Source: Streptomyces sp. RB17 (GTDB lineage: Bacteria > Actinomycetota > Actinomycetes > Streptomycetales > Streptomycetaceae). Taken from it: DNA of 64,000 nucleotides. The notes beneath the pieces are model-generated. The model saw only the letters and a program-made list of their open reading frames with translations. It was not told where the DNA came from and made no database searches. The translations under genes were made by a program, and so were the position numbers. The DNA is taken from NCBI RefSeq assembly GCF_009604455.1, contig NZ_WEGL01000012.1, positions 124,001 through 188,000 of the forward strand, written 5' to 3'. Within the stretch, counting starts at the first letter, position 1. Each line of letters starts with the position of its first letter. Below, piece by piece: positions 41,888 to 50,214 of this stretch.

Positions 41888-42481
41888 CTAGGAGGCTGCG
41901 CCGAGAGCGACACGCAGGGGAGGACTGTAGGTCCGCACCATGTCATCAGCCGCCATGGAAGCGATCGGATCGATGCGGAGGATGTAGCGGGTCACGATCA
42001 GGCCGATGAGCTGACCGCAGAACGCCACAGCGCGCTCCCTGGCGTCCCAGCCGCCGATCCTTGCCGCGATTTTGTCGATCAGTTCCCTGCCCATCATCTC
42101 CTTGACCAGATCGGCGACGGCCGGCTCCCGTACGGCGCCGGCCACCAGCGCACGCAGGGGCGCACCGGTTTCGGGGTCTTCCCACAGCGACAGGAGAGCG
42201 CGCAGAGCACGCTCGGGAAATGCGGCCACATCCCCGTCGGTTGCGCGCCCGAGGACAGCGAACGGGTTGACGCCGAGGTCGAGTGCCGCGGTCAGCAGGC
42301 CTCGCTTGGAGCCGAAGTAGTAGCTGACCAGAGCAAGGTCCACACCTGCCTCAGCTGCAATCGAGCGCAGGGTGACGGCCTGATATCCGCCCTCGAAAAA
42401 GCGCCGACAGGCGACTTCGAGGATCTGCGCCCGGGTGTCGGGCTTGCCGGGCCTGCGCCCCCGGGAACCGCACGAATTCAT
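41888..42481 (-). CDS. TetR/AcrR family regulator
   Basis: A 197-residue TetR regulator. The ATG at 42481 is used; a GTG occurs one codon earlier. HTH: RAQILEVACRRFFEGGYQAVTLRSIAAEAGVDLALVSYYFGSKRGLL. The C-terminal part (ALRALLSLWEDPETGAPLRALVAGA, FCGQLIGLIVTRYILRIDPIA) matches the TetR_C_17-type domain. No partner gene is adjacent. Targets are unknown. Confidence 0.9.
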   Translation of the reverse strand: MNSCGSRGRRPGKPDTRAQILEVACRRFFEGGYQAVTLRSIAAEAGVDLALVSYYFGSKRGLLTAALDLGVNPFAVLGRATDGDVAAFPERALRALLSLWEDPETGAPLRALVAGAVREPAVADLVKEMMGRELIDKIAARIGGWDARERAVAFCGQLIGLIVTRYILRIDPIASMAADDMVRTYSPPLRVALGAAS

Positions 42482-42807
42482 CACCGTTGAGATACTAGCG
42501 GCGGCACTTCCGGCACCCGGGGCCGGATGCCGGTCACACGACCGGAGAGAAGATCACTCGGGTGGGCAAGGGGGAACAGACGACCAAGCGCCGAAGCCGT
42601 TCGCGATCGGGTGCCGAAGTGAGGCGGGGCCGGGGGCGTGCAGGATCGGGTTGACGGCCACCACCGGGAGCCGTCCTGAGCCCGTCGCCCCCCGCCCGGC
42701 GCCTGGAGCCGGTTCCCGGACCACCGTCTCTCAGGCAGCGATCGATCCCTCCGCGGACCATCACGGTCCGCGGAGTTCGGGCGTCTCCGGCGTGGAAGTA
42801 CGTGGGC
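42482..42807. other. 326-bp gap with no recognisable gene
   Basis: Between the TetR start and the SnoaL-like gene stop, both on the minus strand. The part next to 42481 must carry the TetR promoter. Nothing else is recognised. Confidence 0.35.
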
Positions 42808-43395
42808 TCAGCCGCGGTGTCCCGGCATGCTCTGCCCGTGCCGAAGCAGTGCGGCCGCCTCGGTGGCTTCGGCGGTCACCCTGGCAGCGGCGCGGGCGGC
42901 CCGTCCGGTCACGCGCCAGGCGACCATGCGGAGTGCCGTGGACGGGGTCGGCGGAAAGACGCCGAGCTGGCCGAGCATGGCGATGTCGTCGCGTACGGCT
43001 TCATGTCGCACCACCTTGCCGTCACGGAGGCCGAGCACATGGATTTGTTCGAAGTCGATGTCCCGGCCGGTAGGGGGTATGGCCTGGTCCAGTGCGCCGT
43101 CGCGGAAGCGGACGAAGGCACCGGTGTGACGGCCTTGCATACGCAGCCGCACCCAGATCTCGCCGTCGTCGAGCGCGCTGCCGAGCACCGGGAAACGGAG
43201 GTCGCTGAAGGCGGAGCGCATCCACGCGCCCGAGGCGAGGACCCCGGCCGGGCCCGGCTGGACACAGGCCTGGGGGGCCACCGTCGCCTCACGGTTGCGG
43301 AAGTCCTCGTGGACGACATCGGCGGCCAGTGCCGGATCACCTGTTTCGAGGACCCGGAAGAGTCCGCGAGCCAGTTCTGTGGTGTCCATTCCCAT
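42808..43395 (-). CDS. SnoaL-like/NTF2-fold ester cyclase family protein
   Basis: A 195-residue protein of the SnoaL-like polyketide/ester cyclase family: TELARGLFRVLETGDPALAADVVHEDFRNREA, AWMRSAFSDLRFPVLG, EIWVRLRMQGRHTGAFVRF and DFEQIHVLGLRDGKVVRHEAVRDD. Residues after about 150 form an Arg/Ala-rich tail not usual for the family. The ATG at 43395 has AGAGG about 10 nt upstream. It is divergent from a TetR gene (43551) and a palindrome lies between, so it is probably that regulator's target. The substrate is unknown; many relatives are uncharacterised. Confidence 0.82.
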   Translation of the reverse strand: MGMDTTELARGLFRVLETGDPALAADVVHEDFRNREATVAPQACVQPGPAGVLASGAWMRSAFSDLRFPVLGSALDDGEIWVRLRMQGRHTGAFVRFRDGALDQAIPPTGRDIDFEQIHVLGLRDGKVVRHEAVRDDIAMLGQLGVFPPTPSTALRMVAWRVTGRAARAAARVTAEATEAAALLRHGQSMPGHRG

Positions 43396-43522
43396 GGTGT
43401 GGGCGCCTCTCGTCGGCTGTGTGTCGCGGTCATGAGCCAGCCGGACCGATGGGCCGGCGGCACGTACGTGCTCCGCACCGGGCTGCGGCCGACCGCCTCG
43501 CCATTGAGGTTATAGCACGCCT

Positions 43523-43534
43523 AATGAATTCATT
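43523..43534. promoter_or_regulatory. Palindrome in the divergent SnoaL-like/TetR promoter
   Basis: AATGAATTCATT is a perfect 12-bp palindrome in an AT-rich island between divergent genes, 17 nt before the TetR start. It is a candidate TetR operator. Confidence 0.5.
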
Positions 43535-43550
43535 GCGATAGCATGTGATC

Positions 43551-44162
43551 ATGTCGTCGAAGCGTTCCTACGTCTCCCCGCTGCGCGAGCAGGCGGCGGC
43601 ACGGACGCGCGAGCTGATCATCGAGCAGGCCACCCGACTGTTCGCCGAGCGCGGCTACGGGCGGGTGACCGTCGCCGACATCGCCACGGCCGCGGGTGTG
43701 GCGTCGAAGACCGTCTTCGCGAGCGTCGGGAGCAAGAGCGACATCCTGAACCGGATCGTCGACCAGGGCGTCAGCTCCTCCGGTTACGAGCAGGCGATGA
43801 GTGCGTTGCTCGCAGAGCGGACACCGGAGTCGGTGCTGAGGACGTTGGCTCACGGCACACGGATGGGCAACGAGGGTCAGTCGACCGTGCACGAGGCGAT
43901 CCGAAAGGCCCTGCCCGTCCACGAGGACGGCCAGGCCCTGTGGGAGCGCGCCACCGCGGACTACCGCGAGGCACTGCACAAGGCAGCGCGCCATCTGCAC
44001 GCCCTGGGCACCTCGCCCCCCTACCCGGTGAAGGAAACAAGCGACCTGCTCTGGCACTGGTTCGGTCCCACCAGCTGGCGCACCCTGGTTGTCGAGAGCG
44101 GCTGGTCCTGGGACCGCGCTGAGGACGTCCTCTACCGCACGGCGCTCGCCGCGCTCCGGTGA
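43551..44162 (+). CDS. TetR/AcrR family regulator
   Basis: A 203-residue TetR regulator. HTH: ARTRELIIEQATRLFAERGYGRVTVADIATAAGVASKTVFASVGSKSDIL. ATG at 43551; a GTG at 43545 is also in frame and neither has a clear Shine-Dalgarno, so a leaderless transcript is possible. The C-terminal half has YREALHKAARHLHALG and LLWHWFGPTSWRTLV, a pattern seen in some TetR regulators. Divergent from the SnoaL-like gene, which it probably represses. Confidence 0.9.
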   Translation: MSSKRSYVSPLREQAAARTRELIIEQATRLFAERGYGRVTVADIATAAGVASKTVFASVGSKSDILNRIVDQGVSSSGYEQAMSALLAERTPESVLRTLAHGTRMGNEGQSTVHEAIRKALPVHEDGQALWERATADYREALHKAARHLHALGTSPPYPVKETSDLLWHWFGPTSWRTLVVESGWSWDRAEDVLYRTALAALR

Positions 44163-44252
44163 CACGCGTATCAGGGAATCCCCGTCGCCCGACTTCCCGC
44201 CACCACTCCGCGCCCGCTTCGGCACTGCCGCGCAGGCAGCGGTGCGACTCGG

Positions 44253-44516
44253 TCAGTACGACAGGACAGCCTCCGCGGGCTCAAGGTCCCATCTGCCGAG
44301 GAAGTCACGGTGCAGGCACCGTAGTTCGGCCCACCCCTGGTCAAGAACGATGTCGTTGCGCCGTCCGCGCTCGGCAGACGTCGCGGCCAGATCAGCGGCG
44401 ATCCGCCGGGCCTGTTGTCGGTCTCGTGCGTTGTCGACCACGTAGAAGCAGTGGACCGTGCGGTCGGGCGCAACGTGGTAGCGGAATCCGACCAGCCAAA
44501 GGGCGGTGTCACTCAT
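44253..44516 (-). CDS. Small hypothetical protein (87 aa)
   Basis: The ATG at 44516 has GAGGAA 6-7 nt upstream, so translation is credible. The protein begins MSDTALWLVGFRYHVAP and has a VHCFYVVDNARDRQQARRIAADLAA segment; it is soluble, with two cysteines. I recognise no family. It could be cotranscribed with the small frame at 44554-44709 upstream. Confidence 0.6.
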   Translation of the reverse strand: MSDTALWLVGFRYHVAPDRTVHCFYVVDNARDRQQARRIAADLAATSAERGRRNDIVLDQGWAELRCLHRDFLGRWDLEPAEAVLSY

Positions 44517-44553
44517 TGCCGGTTCCTCGGCTTCAAGGATGGAGAGTCAGTTC

Positions 44554-44709
44554 TCACTTCATGGCGCGATGATTCTCATGACCGGTCGCCAGCCAAGCCG
44601 AGAGCCAGGGCTCCAGTCCGTTCTCGGGTTTCTCGTGGGTCGCTTCATTTTTGGGAGAGGTCTCGGATTCATCCGGCGTGGGGACCGGAACCGTGGGGGT
44701 AGCGCTCAT
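44554..44709 (-). CDS. Very small hypothetical protein (51 aa)
   Basis: The ATG at 44709 has GGAG about 11 nt upstream, which is weak. The product is rich in Pro, Thr and Glu at the start (MSATPTVPVPTPDE) and ends ENGLEPWLSAWLATGHENHRAMK, a possible amphipathic helix. It lies between the chimeric reductase gene and the 87-residue protein on the same strand. Function unknown; could be spurious. Confidence 0.4.
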   Translation of the reverse strand: MSATPTVPVPTPDESETSPKNEATHEKPENGLEPWLSAWLATGHENHRAMK

Positions 44710-44738
44710 CGCGCCGACACTCCGGAATCCCGAGCTTG

Positions 44739-45542
44739 TCATGCGTCGAAGCGGTCGGGGTCGGCGGCCTTCCGGTCCGCCGCCCATGTCTCGGGCAGGT
44801 CGATCAGCAACTGCCCCGGGACCAGCCAGTCGTAGAGCTCCGCGTAGGACAGGACAGTGACCGGGTCCACACGTCGGCGCAGCATGTACGGCCGCAGATC
44901 GGCGGGTTCACGCACACCCAGCGAGGCGATGATCTGCTGGGCGCTCTTCACCGTGGCGGAATGAAACCGGTGGACCCGGCCCGACTTGTCGTCGACGTTC
45001 AACGCTCGTGCGCGGCGCGGGTCCCGTGTGGCGACGCCGACGGGGCAGGCGTTGGTGTGGCAGCTCTGCGCCTGAATACATCCGATGGCGAACATCATGG
45101 CGCGGGCCGCATTGGTGAAGTCCGCCCCCTGCACGAGGCGCTTGACGATGTCGGCTCCCGTGGCCACCTTGCCGCTGACGCCGATCTTGACACGGTCCCG
45201 CAGGCCGGTCGGAAGCCCGGTACGTGCGGCGATCGCCTTGCCCAGGCCGACGGTCGAGCCGCCGCCGATGGCGAGCACCGCGTCGGCTCCCACGGACCGG
45301 GCGTACGCGACCGCCTTCCCGGTGACCTCGACCGGGGTGTGCGGGGCCGCCTCCGCGAACGTCCCCGCGGCTGCCGCACCCAGCAGTTCGCCGGTCTGCG
45401 CGGCCTGGTCCGCCTGGTCGGGCGTGCACAGGACGAGCACACGGCCGCATCCGAGAGCATCGGCCTCTTCGGGAATGCGGCTGCGGGTACCACTACCGAA
45501 GACCACCTTGGTGATCTGTCCCCGGTGCACGAATGTCTTCAT
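44739..45542 (-). CDS. Chimera: N-terminal maleylacetate reductase fused in frame to the end of an FMN-binding glutamate synthase-like protein
   Basis: 267 residues. The ATG at 45542 has GAGGAA 6 nt upstream. Residues 1-110 match the NAD-binding domain of maleylacetate reductase (FVHRGQITKVVFGSGTR, VLAIGGGSTVGLGKAIAARTGLP). From about residue 112 the sequence is that of the GltS-type FMN domain: GLRDRVKIGVSGKVATGADIVKRL, ARAMMFAIGCIQAQSCHTNACPVGVATRDP, with the cysteine cluster, then SYAELYDWLVPGQLL. The junction (about 45205-45220) lies between two related stretches, ACCGGGCT and ACCGGCCT, suggesting deletion at microhomology. The catalytic iron-site half of the reductase and the FMN barrel start are both lost, so activity is doubtful. 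Confidence 0.82.
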   Translation of the reverse strand: MKTFVHRGQITKVVFGSGTRSRIPEEADALGCGRVLVLCTPDQADQAAQTGELLGAAAAGTFAEAAPHTPVEVTGKAVAYARSVGADAVLAIGGGSTVGLGKAIAARTGLPTGLRDRVKIGVSGKVATGADIVKRLVQGADFTNAARAMMFAIGCIQAQSCHTNACPVGVATRDPRRARALNVDDKSGRVHRFHSATVKSAQQIIASLGVREPADLRPYMLRRRVDPVTVLSYAELYDWLVPGQLLIDLPETWAADRKAADPDRFDA

Positions 45543-45830
45543 GATGATTTCCTCGGTCCTGCGGCTCCTTTGATGAGGGAAGGAAGCCTCACCGGGACGA
45601 GGTGGGTCAACGGAATCCATGGGGGATAACGCGGACCGGCGCCGGAATACCCAGTTCACGCGACGCGCGCCTCCGCACCTACCGGCGGGCCGCCTCCGAT
45701 ATCACTCATCTGCGGGATGCCCGCGCAGAGCGGGGCGTTGGACCGTGGACGCATCCGGGCCAATTCTTTTTCATTGCCTTACAGAAACGGGTTCGACGGG
45801 TCCGCACTGGTGAAAGGCAAAGTAATAAAC

Positions 45831-46614
45831 ATGGACAAAGTGGTCGCCACGGCCTTGGAGGCGGTGTCGGACGTGCCCGAGGGCGCATCGCTGGCGGTGG
45901 GCGGGTTCGGGTTGAGCGGTGTGCCGAACGTGTTGATCGAGGCGCTGTTCGACCGAGGGGTGTCGGGGCTTTCGGTCGTCTCCAACAACTGCGGCGCGTT
46001 GGAGACGGGTCTGGCGGTGCTGCTGGCGGCGGGGCGGATCGGGCGGGTGACGGGCTCGTACGTCGGGGCGAACAAGGAGTTCGCGCGGCAGTATCTGGCC
46101 GGGGAGCTGGAGGTGGAGCTGATCCCGCAGGGCACGCTGGCCGAGGCGGCTGCGGGCCGGAGGCGCGGGGATTCCCGCTTTCTACGCCCCGGCCGGGGTG
46201 GGTACGCAGGTGGCCGACGGCGGGCTGCCGTGGCGGTACGACGGCTCGGGCGGGGTGGCGCTGGCCTCGCCGCCCAAGGCGGTACGGACCTTCGACAGCG
46301 TCGAGGTGGTGCTGGAGCGCGGAATCCGTACCGACTTCGCGCTGGTCAGGGCCGCCGAGGGCGACCGACACGGCAACCTGGTGTTCAGCAGGTCGGCCCG
46401 CAACTTCAACCCGTTGGCCGCGATGGCGGGACGGGTGACGGTCGCCGAGGTGGAGGAGCTGGTGGAGCCGGGCGCGCTCGATCCGGACGCGGTGCACGTG
46501 CCCGGGATCTTCGTGCAGCGGGTGGTGGCGCTCACCCCGGACCAGGCGACGGACAAGAGGATCGAGCAGCGCACCGTGTCCGCGCCTGCCGCACGAGGGC
46601 CGGTGAGGGGCTGA
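45831..46614 (+). pseudogene. 3-oxoacid (3-oxoadipate) CoA-transferase subunit A, frameshifted
   Basis: Starts MDKVVATALEAVSDVPEGASLAVGGFGLSGVPN and runs to SYVGANKEFARQYLAGELEVELIPQGTLAE. There the frame is lost because of one extra G near 46145. The next frame resumes AGGAGIPAFYAPAGVGTQVADG through ATDKRIEQRTV and ends at 46614, overlapping the subunit B start (TGATG). Apart from this 1-nt insertion the gene looks complete. Pathway: transfer of CoA from succinyl-CoA to 3-oxoadipate (PcaI role) or acetoacetate. Either a pseudogene or a sequencing error. Confidence 0.82.
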
Positions 46615-47258
46615 TGGCCTGGAGTCGTGAGGAGATGGCCGCCCGGCCCGCACGGGAGTTGAGGGACGGCAGTTACGTCAATCTCGGCATCGGACTGCCG
46701 ACGCTGATACCCAACCACCTGCCCGAGGGGGTGGAGGTGGTGCTGGAGTCGGAGAACGGGATCCTGGGCACCGGTCCCTATCCCACCGAGGACCAGGTCG
46801 ACCCCGACCTGATCAACGCGGGCAAGGAAACCGTGACGGTGCTGCCGGGTGCCTCCTTCTTCGACTCGGCGTTGTCCTTCTCGATGATCCGCGGCGGCCA
46901 CATCGACGTCGCCGTGCTGGGGGCGATGCAGGTGTCCGAGCACGGCGACCTGGCGAACTGGGCGATCCCCGGGAAGATGGTCACGGGGATCGGCGGGGCG
47001 ATGGACCTGGTGCACGGTGCCCGTACGGTCGTCGTCGTGATGACGCACACCGCCAGGGACGGCTCGGCCAGGATTCTCGCCGAGTGCACGCTGCCGCTGA
47101 CCGGAAGGCGTTGTGTGCACCGGATCATCACCGACCTCGGCGTCCTCGACATCACCGACGAGGGCCTGGTGCTGGCCGAGTGCGCACCGGGCGTCGGCGT
47201 CGAGGAGATCATCGCCAGGACCGGCGCCGAGCTGAGTGTCGCGGAGGGCCTGAAGTGA
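46614..47258 (+). CDS. 3-oxoacid (3-oxoadipate) CoA-transferase subunit B
   Basis: An intact 214-residue subunit. The ATG at 46614 shares one base with the stop of subunit A. SYVNLGIGLPTLIPNHLP and the catalytic SENG motif (VVLESENGILGTGPYP, Glu as the CoA-ester nucleophile), GHIDVAVLGAMQVSEHGDLANW and GIGGAMDLVHGAR identify it. It would pair with the frameshifted subunit A and precedes a thiolase, giving the PcaI-PcaJ-PcaF order of the 3-oxoadipate pathway. Without subunit A it should be inactive. Confidence 0.9.
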   Translation: MAWSREEMAARPARELRDGSYVNLGIGLPTLIPNHLPEGVEVVLESENGILGTGPYPTEDQVDPDLINAGKETVTVLPGASFFDSALSFSMIRGGHIDVAVLGAMQVSEHGDLANWAIPGKMVTGIGGAMDLVHGARTVVVVMTHTARDGSARILAECTLPLTGRRCVHRIITDLGVLDITDEGLVLAECAPGVGVEEIIARTGAELSVAEGLK

Positions 47259-48496
47259 AGAACGTGTACATCGTCGACGCCGTGCGGACCCCGATCGGGC
47301 GTCACAACGGCGGCCTGGCCGCGGTACGCCCTGACGACCTGGCCGCCCACACGATTCGCGAACTCCTCGCCCGCAGCTCCCGGTTGGATCCGACGCGCAT
47401 CGCGGACGTGTACTTCGGCAATGCGAACGGCGCCGGCGAGGAGAACCGCAACGTCGGTCGCATGACGGCGCTGCCGGCCGGTCTGCCCACCAGCGTTCCG
47501 GGTGTGACGGTCAACCGGCTGTGCGGCTCAGGCCTGGAGGCCGTCGTCCAGGCCGCCCGGGCCATCGCCGTCGGCGACGCTTCCGTCGCCGTCGCCGGCG
47601 GCGTGGAATCGATGACCCGGGCCCCTTACGTGCTGCCCAAGAGCGACCGGCCCTTCCCGGCCGGTCACGCCAAGTTGTACTCCACGACCCTGGGCCGGCG
47701 TCTGGTCAACCCGAGGACGGAACCGCGGTGGACGATCCAGCTGGGCGAGTCGGCCGAACTCATCGCGGACAAACACGGGATCGGCCGGGAACAGCAGGAC
47801 GAGTTCGCCTTCTCCTCCCATCGGAAGGCCGCGCGTGCACAGTCGCAGGGCCTGTTCGACGCCGAACTGGCGCCCGTGCCGGTCCCTCGGCGCACGGGCG
47901 GGCCCCACCTGTTCGCCACCGACGAGTCCGTACGCCCGGACGCCTCGCTGGACGCGATGGCCGGGCTCAGCCCGCCTTCCGCACCGCGAGCGAAGCGCGG
48001 CGGGGGTCCTCCCGGCCGACGTCCGGTGGAGGCACCGTGACCGCGGGCAACGCCTCCCCGCTCAGCGACGGCGCCGCCTCCCTGCTACCTGGCCGACGAG
48101 GACGGTCTGGAGGCCGTCGGCCGCGAACCGCCGGCGCGTGTCGGCGCTAGTGCGGTGTCCGCGGTCGACCCGGACTACTTCGGCCTCGCCCCCGTCGAGG
48201 CCGTCGACCGGGCGCTGGCCAAGGCCGGCCGGACCTTCGCCGATCTCGACGTGCTGGAACTGAACGAGGCGTTCGCCGCGCAGGTTCTGGGATGTGTGGC
48301 CGAATGGCCCGAGTTCGATCCGGCGATCCTCAATCCGCAGGGCGGCGCCATCGCCCTCGGGCACCCCCTCGGCGCCTCTGGCGCCCGCCTCGCCGGCACC
48401 GTCGCCCACCAACTCGCCCGCCGCGGCTCCGGCACCGGCATAGCAACCCTCTGCATCGGGGTCGGCCAAGGCCTCGCCCCGGTCCTCGAACGCTGA
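47255..48496 (+). pseudogene. 3-oxoadipyl-CoA thiolase (PcaF-like), two compensating frameshifts
   Basis: GTG at 47255 overlaps the subunit B stop, with GGAGGG upstream. KNVYIVDAVRTPIGRHNGGLA, the acyl-binding Cys in TVNRLCGSGLEAV, and MTRAPYVLPKS identify a thiolase. Near 47973 one base appears missing, so the frame ends at 48040. A second change near 48088 (one extra base) restores the original frame, which continues SAVDPDYFGLAPVEAVDRAL, LNEAFAAQVL, GHPLGASGARL (catalytic His) and CIGVGQG (second Cys). The stretch between also holds about 14 codons not expected in the family (about 47990-48030). Overall length (414 codons) is otherwise normal. Confidence 0.82.
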
Positions 48497-48626
48497 CACG
48501 GGCACACGCCCGCATCGCCGGCGATCGCGGGGGCGCGGCACCGAGAGGTCTTGCGCCGCTCTGCTGCTCGCCCGCCGCGGACGACATGCCTTGACATGAC
48601 GTAGGCAGGCGCCCAGGATGAAAACT

Positions 48627-49310
48627 ATGGAAACTAATCCAGTATCAAACGTTTCCTCAGTCGACCGGCGGGGCGCCGAGGCGATCGTGGAGGCAGCCGG
48701 CCGGTTGTTCTTCGCGCCGGGCTCCATGCGGGTCAGCATGGACGATCTGGCGCGTGAGCTGGGGATGAGCAAGAAGACGATCTACCGGCACTTCCCGGAC
48801 AAGCGCAGCCTGCTGACCGCGGTGCTGGACCGGCAGTTCGCGGCGGTGGAGCGCACGCTGACGGCGGCGGCCGAGGACGCGGAGGGGCAACCGTTCGATG
48901 TGCGGGTCCAGCGGTTCCTGATCGCGGCGGGCACCGAGCTCGAACGGATCGGCGCGGCGCAGCTCGCGACAGGGCGCGGCGGCGACGCGATGCTGCGCCA
49001 GTACGTGGAACAACGTGTGGACGCGGTGATCTACCGGAGGATCGACGACCTGCTCCAGGACGGTCACCGGCGGGGACTGCTGTCGGCACCGCCCGAGCTG
49101 CTCGGTGAGATCACCCGCGGCGCCCTGGAGCGGCTGTTCACCTCCCGGCTGCCGTACGAACTGGACTGGACCGCGGCGGACCTGCTGCGGGCGACCGTCG
49201 ACACCGTGCTGTACGGGGCGATCCGCTCCACCGGCCCCGCGTTCGACGGCGAACGACTCGGGGCGGTCATCCCGACGGCCCGCGACGACGAAAAGGAGGT
49301 GAGCCCATGA
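48627..49310 (+). CDS. TetR/AcrR family regulator (cassette B)
   Basis: A 227-residue TetR regulator. The ATG at 48627 is preferred because AGGA lies 8 nt upstream; an ATG at 48618 is directly adjacent to it. HTH: RVSMDDLARELGMSKKTIYRHFPDKRSLL, nearly identical to the cassette A regulator, and the effector domain is also closely similar (VQRFLIAAGTELERIGAAQLATG, EITRGALERLFTSRLPYEL). The strong site AAAAGGAGGTGA inside its 3' end serves the overlapping SDR gene. The two regulators may recognise related operators and cross-talk. Confidence 0.92.
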   Translation: METNPVSNVSSVDRRGAEAIVEAAGRLFFAPGSMRVSMDDLARELGMSKKTIYRHFPDKRSLLTAVLDRQFAAVERTLTAAAEDAEGQPFDVRVQRFLIAAGTELERIGAAQLATGRGGDAMLRQYVEQRVDAVIYRRIDDLLQDGHRRGLLSAPPELLGEITRGALERLFTSRLPYELDWTAADLLRATVDTVLYGAIRSTGPAFDGERLGAVIPTARDDEKEVSP

Positions 49311-50062
49311 CCGGGACGACCGGCAGGGTGGCACTGGTGACAGGGGCCAGCAGCGGAATCGGTGCGGCCACCGCACGCCTTCTGGCCGCGCGCGGAATGC
49401 GCGTGGTGGTCAACTACCTCAGCAGCGCCAAGGCGGCCGAGGAAGTGGTGGCCGACATCGAGACCGCCGGCGGCCAGGCCATGGCCGTACAGGCCGACGT
49501 ACGTGAGGTGGCGGCGGTCGAGAGCCTCGTGGAGCGGGTCGGGGCCACATGGGGCGGCGTCGACGTGCTCGTGCACAACGCGCTGATCCCCTACGTGGTC
49601 AAGTCCTTCCAGGACATGACGTGGGAGGAACTGGGCGGCAAGCTCGACGCCGAGATGCACGCGGCCTTCGCGGTCACCAAGGCCGTCCTGCCCGCCATGA
49701 CCGAACAGGGGTGGGGGCGCATCGTCTATCTCGGTACCGGCCTCAGCCGCCGACCCCGGGAGGGCATGATCGCGCTGGGCACGTCCAAGGCCGCACTGGA
49801 GCAGTTCGCCCGGTACCTCGCCCAGGAACTGGGCCCGCGGGGCATCACGGTCAACGTCGTCGCGCCCGGCCCGGTGGAGACCCGTACCACCGCTGATCTG
49901 CTGGACGACGCGACAAGGCAGCGGCAGGTGACGGCCACTCCCCTGGGCCGCCTGGCACACCCGGCCGATGTCGCCCAGGCGGTCGCCTTCTACGCCGATG
50001 AGGACAACGCGTTCATGACGGGCACCACGGCCGCGGTCAACGGCGGAATGGCCATGTACTGA
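49307..50062 (+). CDS. SDR-fold protein lacking the canonical catalytic tetrad (cassette B)
   Basis: 251 residues, start overlapping the TetR stop (ATGA), with GGAGG upstream. It is closely similar to the cassette A protein throughout. The cofactor site GASSGIG is kept. The Tyr position is Leu (IALGTSKAAL), the Ser position Thr (LGTGLSRR) and the Asn position Glu (LDAEMHAAF). As the same changes persist in both copies while other positions vary, they seem to be conserved properties rather than decay. Confidence 0.85.
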   Translation: MTGTTGRVALVTGASSGIGAATARLLAARGMRVVVNYLSSAKAAEEVVADIETAGGQAMAVQADVREVAAVESLVERVGATWGGVDVLVHNALIPYVVKSFQDMTWEELGGKLDAEMHAAFAVTKAVLPAMTEQGWGRIVYLGTGLSRRPREGMIALGTSKAALEQFARYLAQELGPRGITVNVVAPGPVETRTTADLLDDATRQRQVTATPLGRLAHPADVAQAVAFYADEDNAFMTGTTAAVNGGMAMY

Positions 50063-50214
50063 CGCCTCACCGACGCCCCGGCACCCGGGGCCGTTCGGTC
50101 CCGGTCCGGCCGACGGCTGGACCCTATCCGGTACACCGTCACCCGGGCCCGGACACCGCGGTGCCCGTAACGGGCCCGGTCGCACGACGGTGACACGATC
50201 AAGGACGAGCACTC

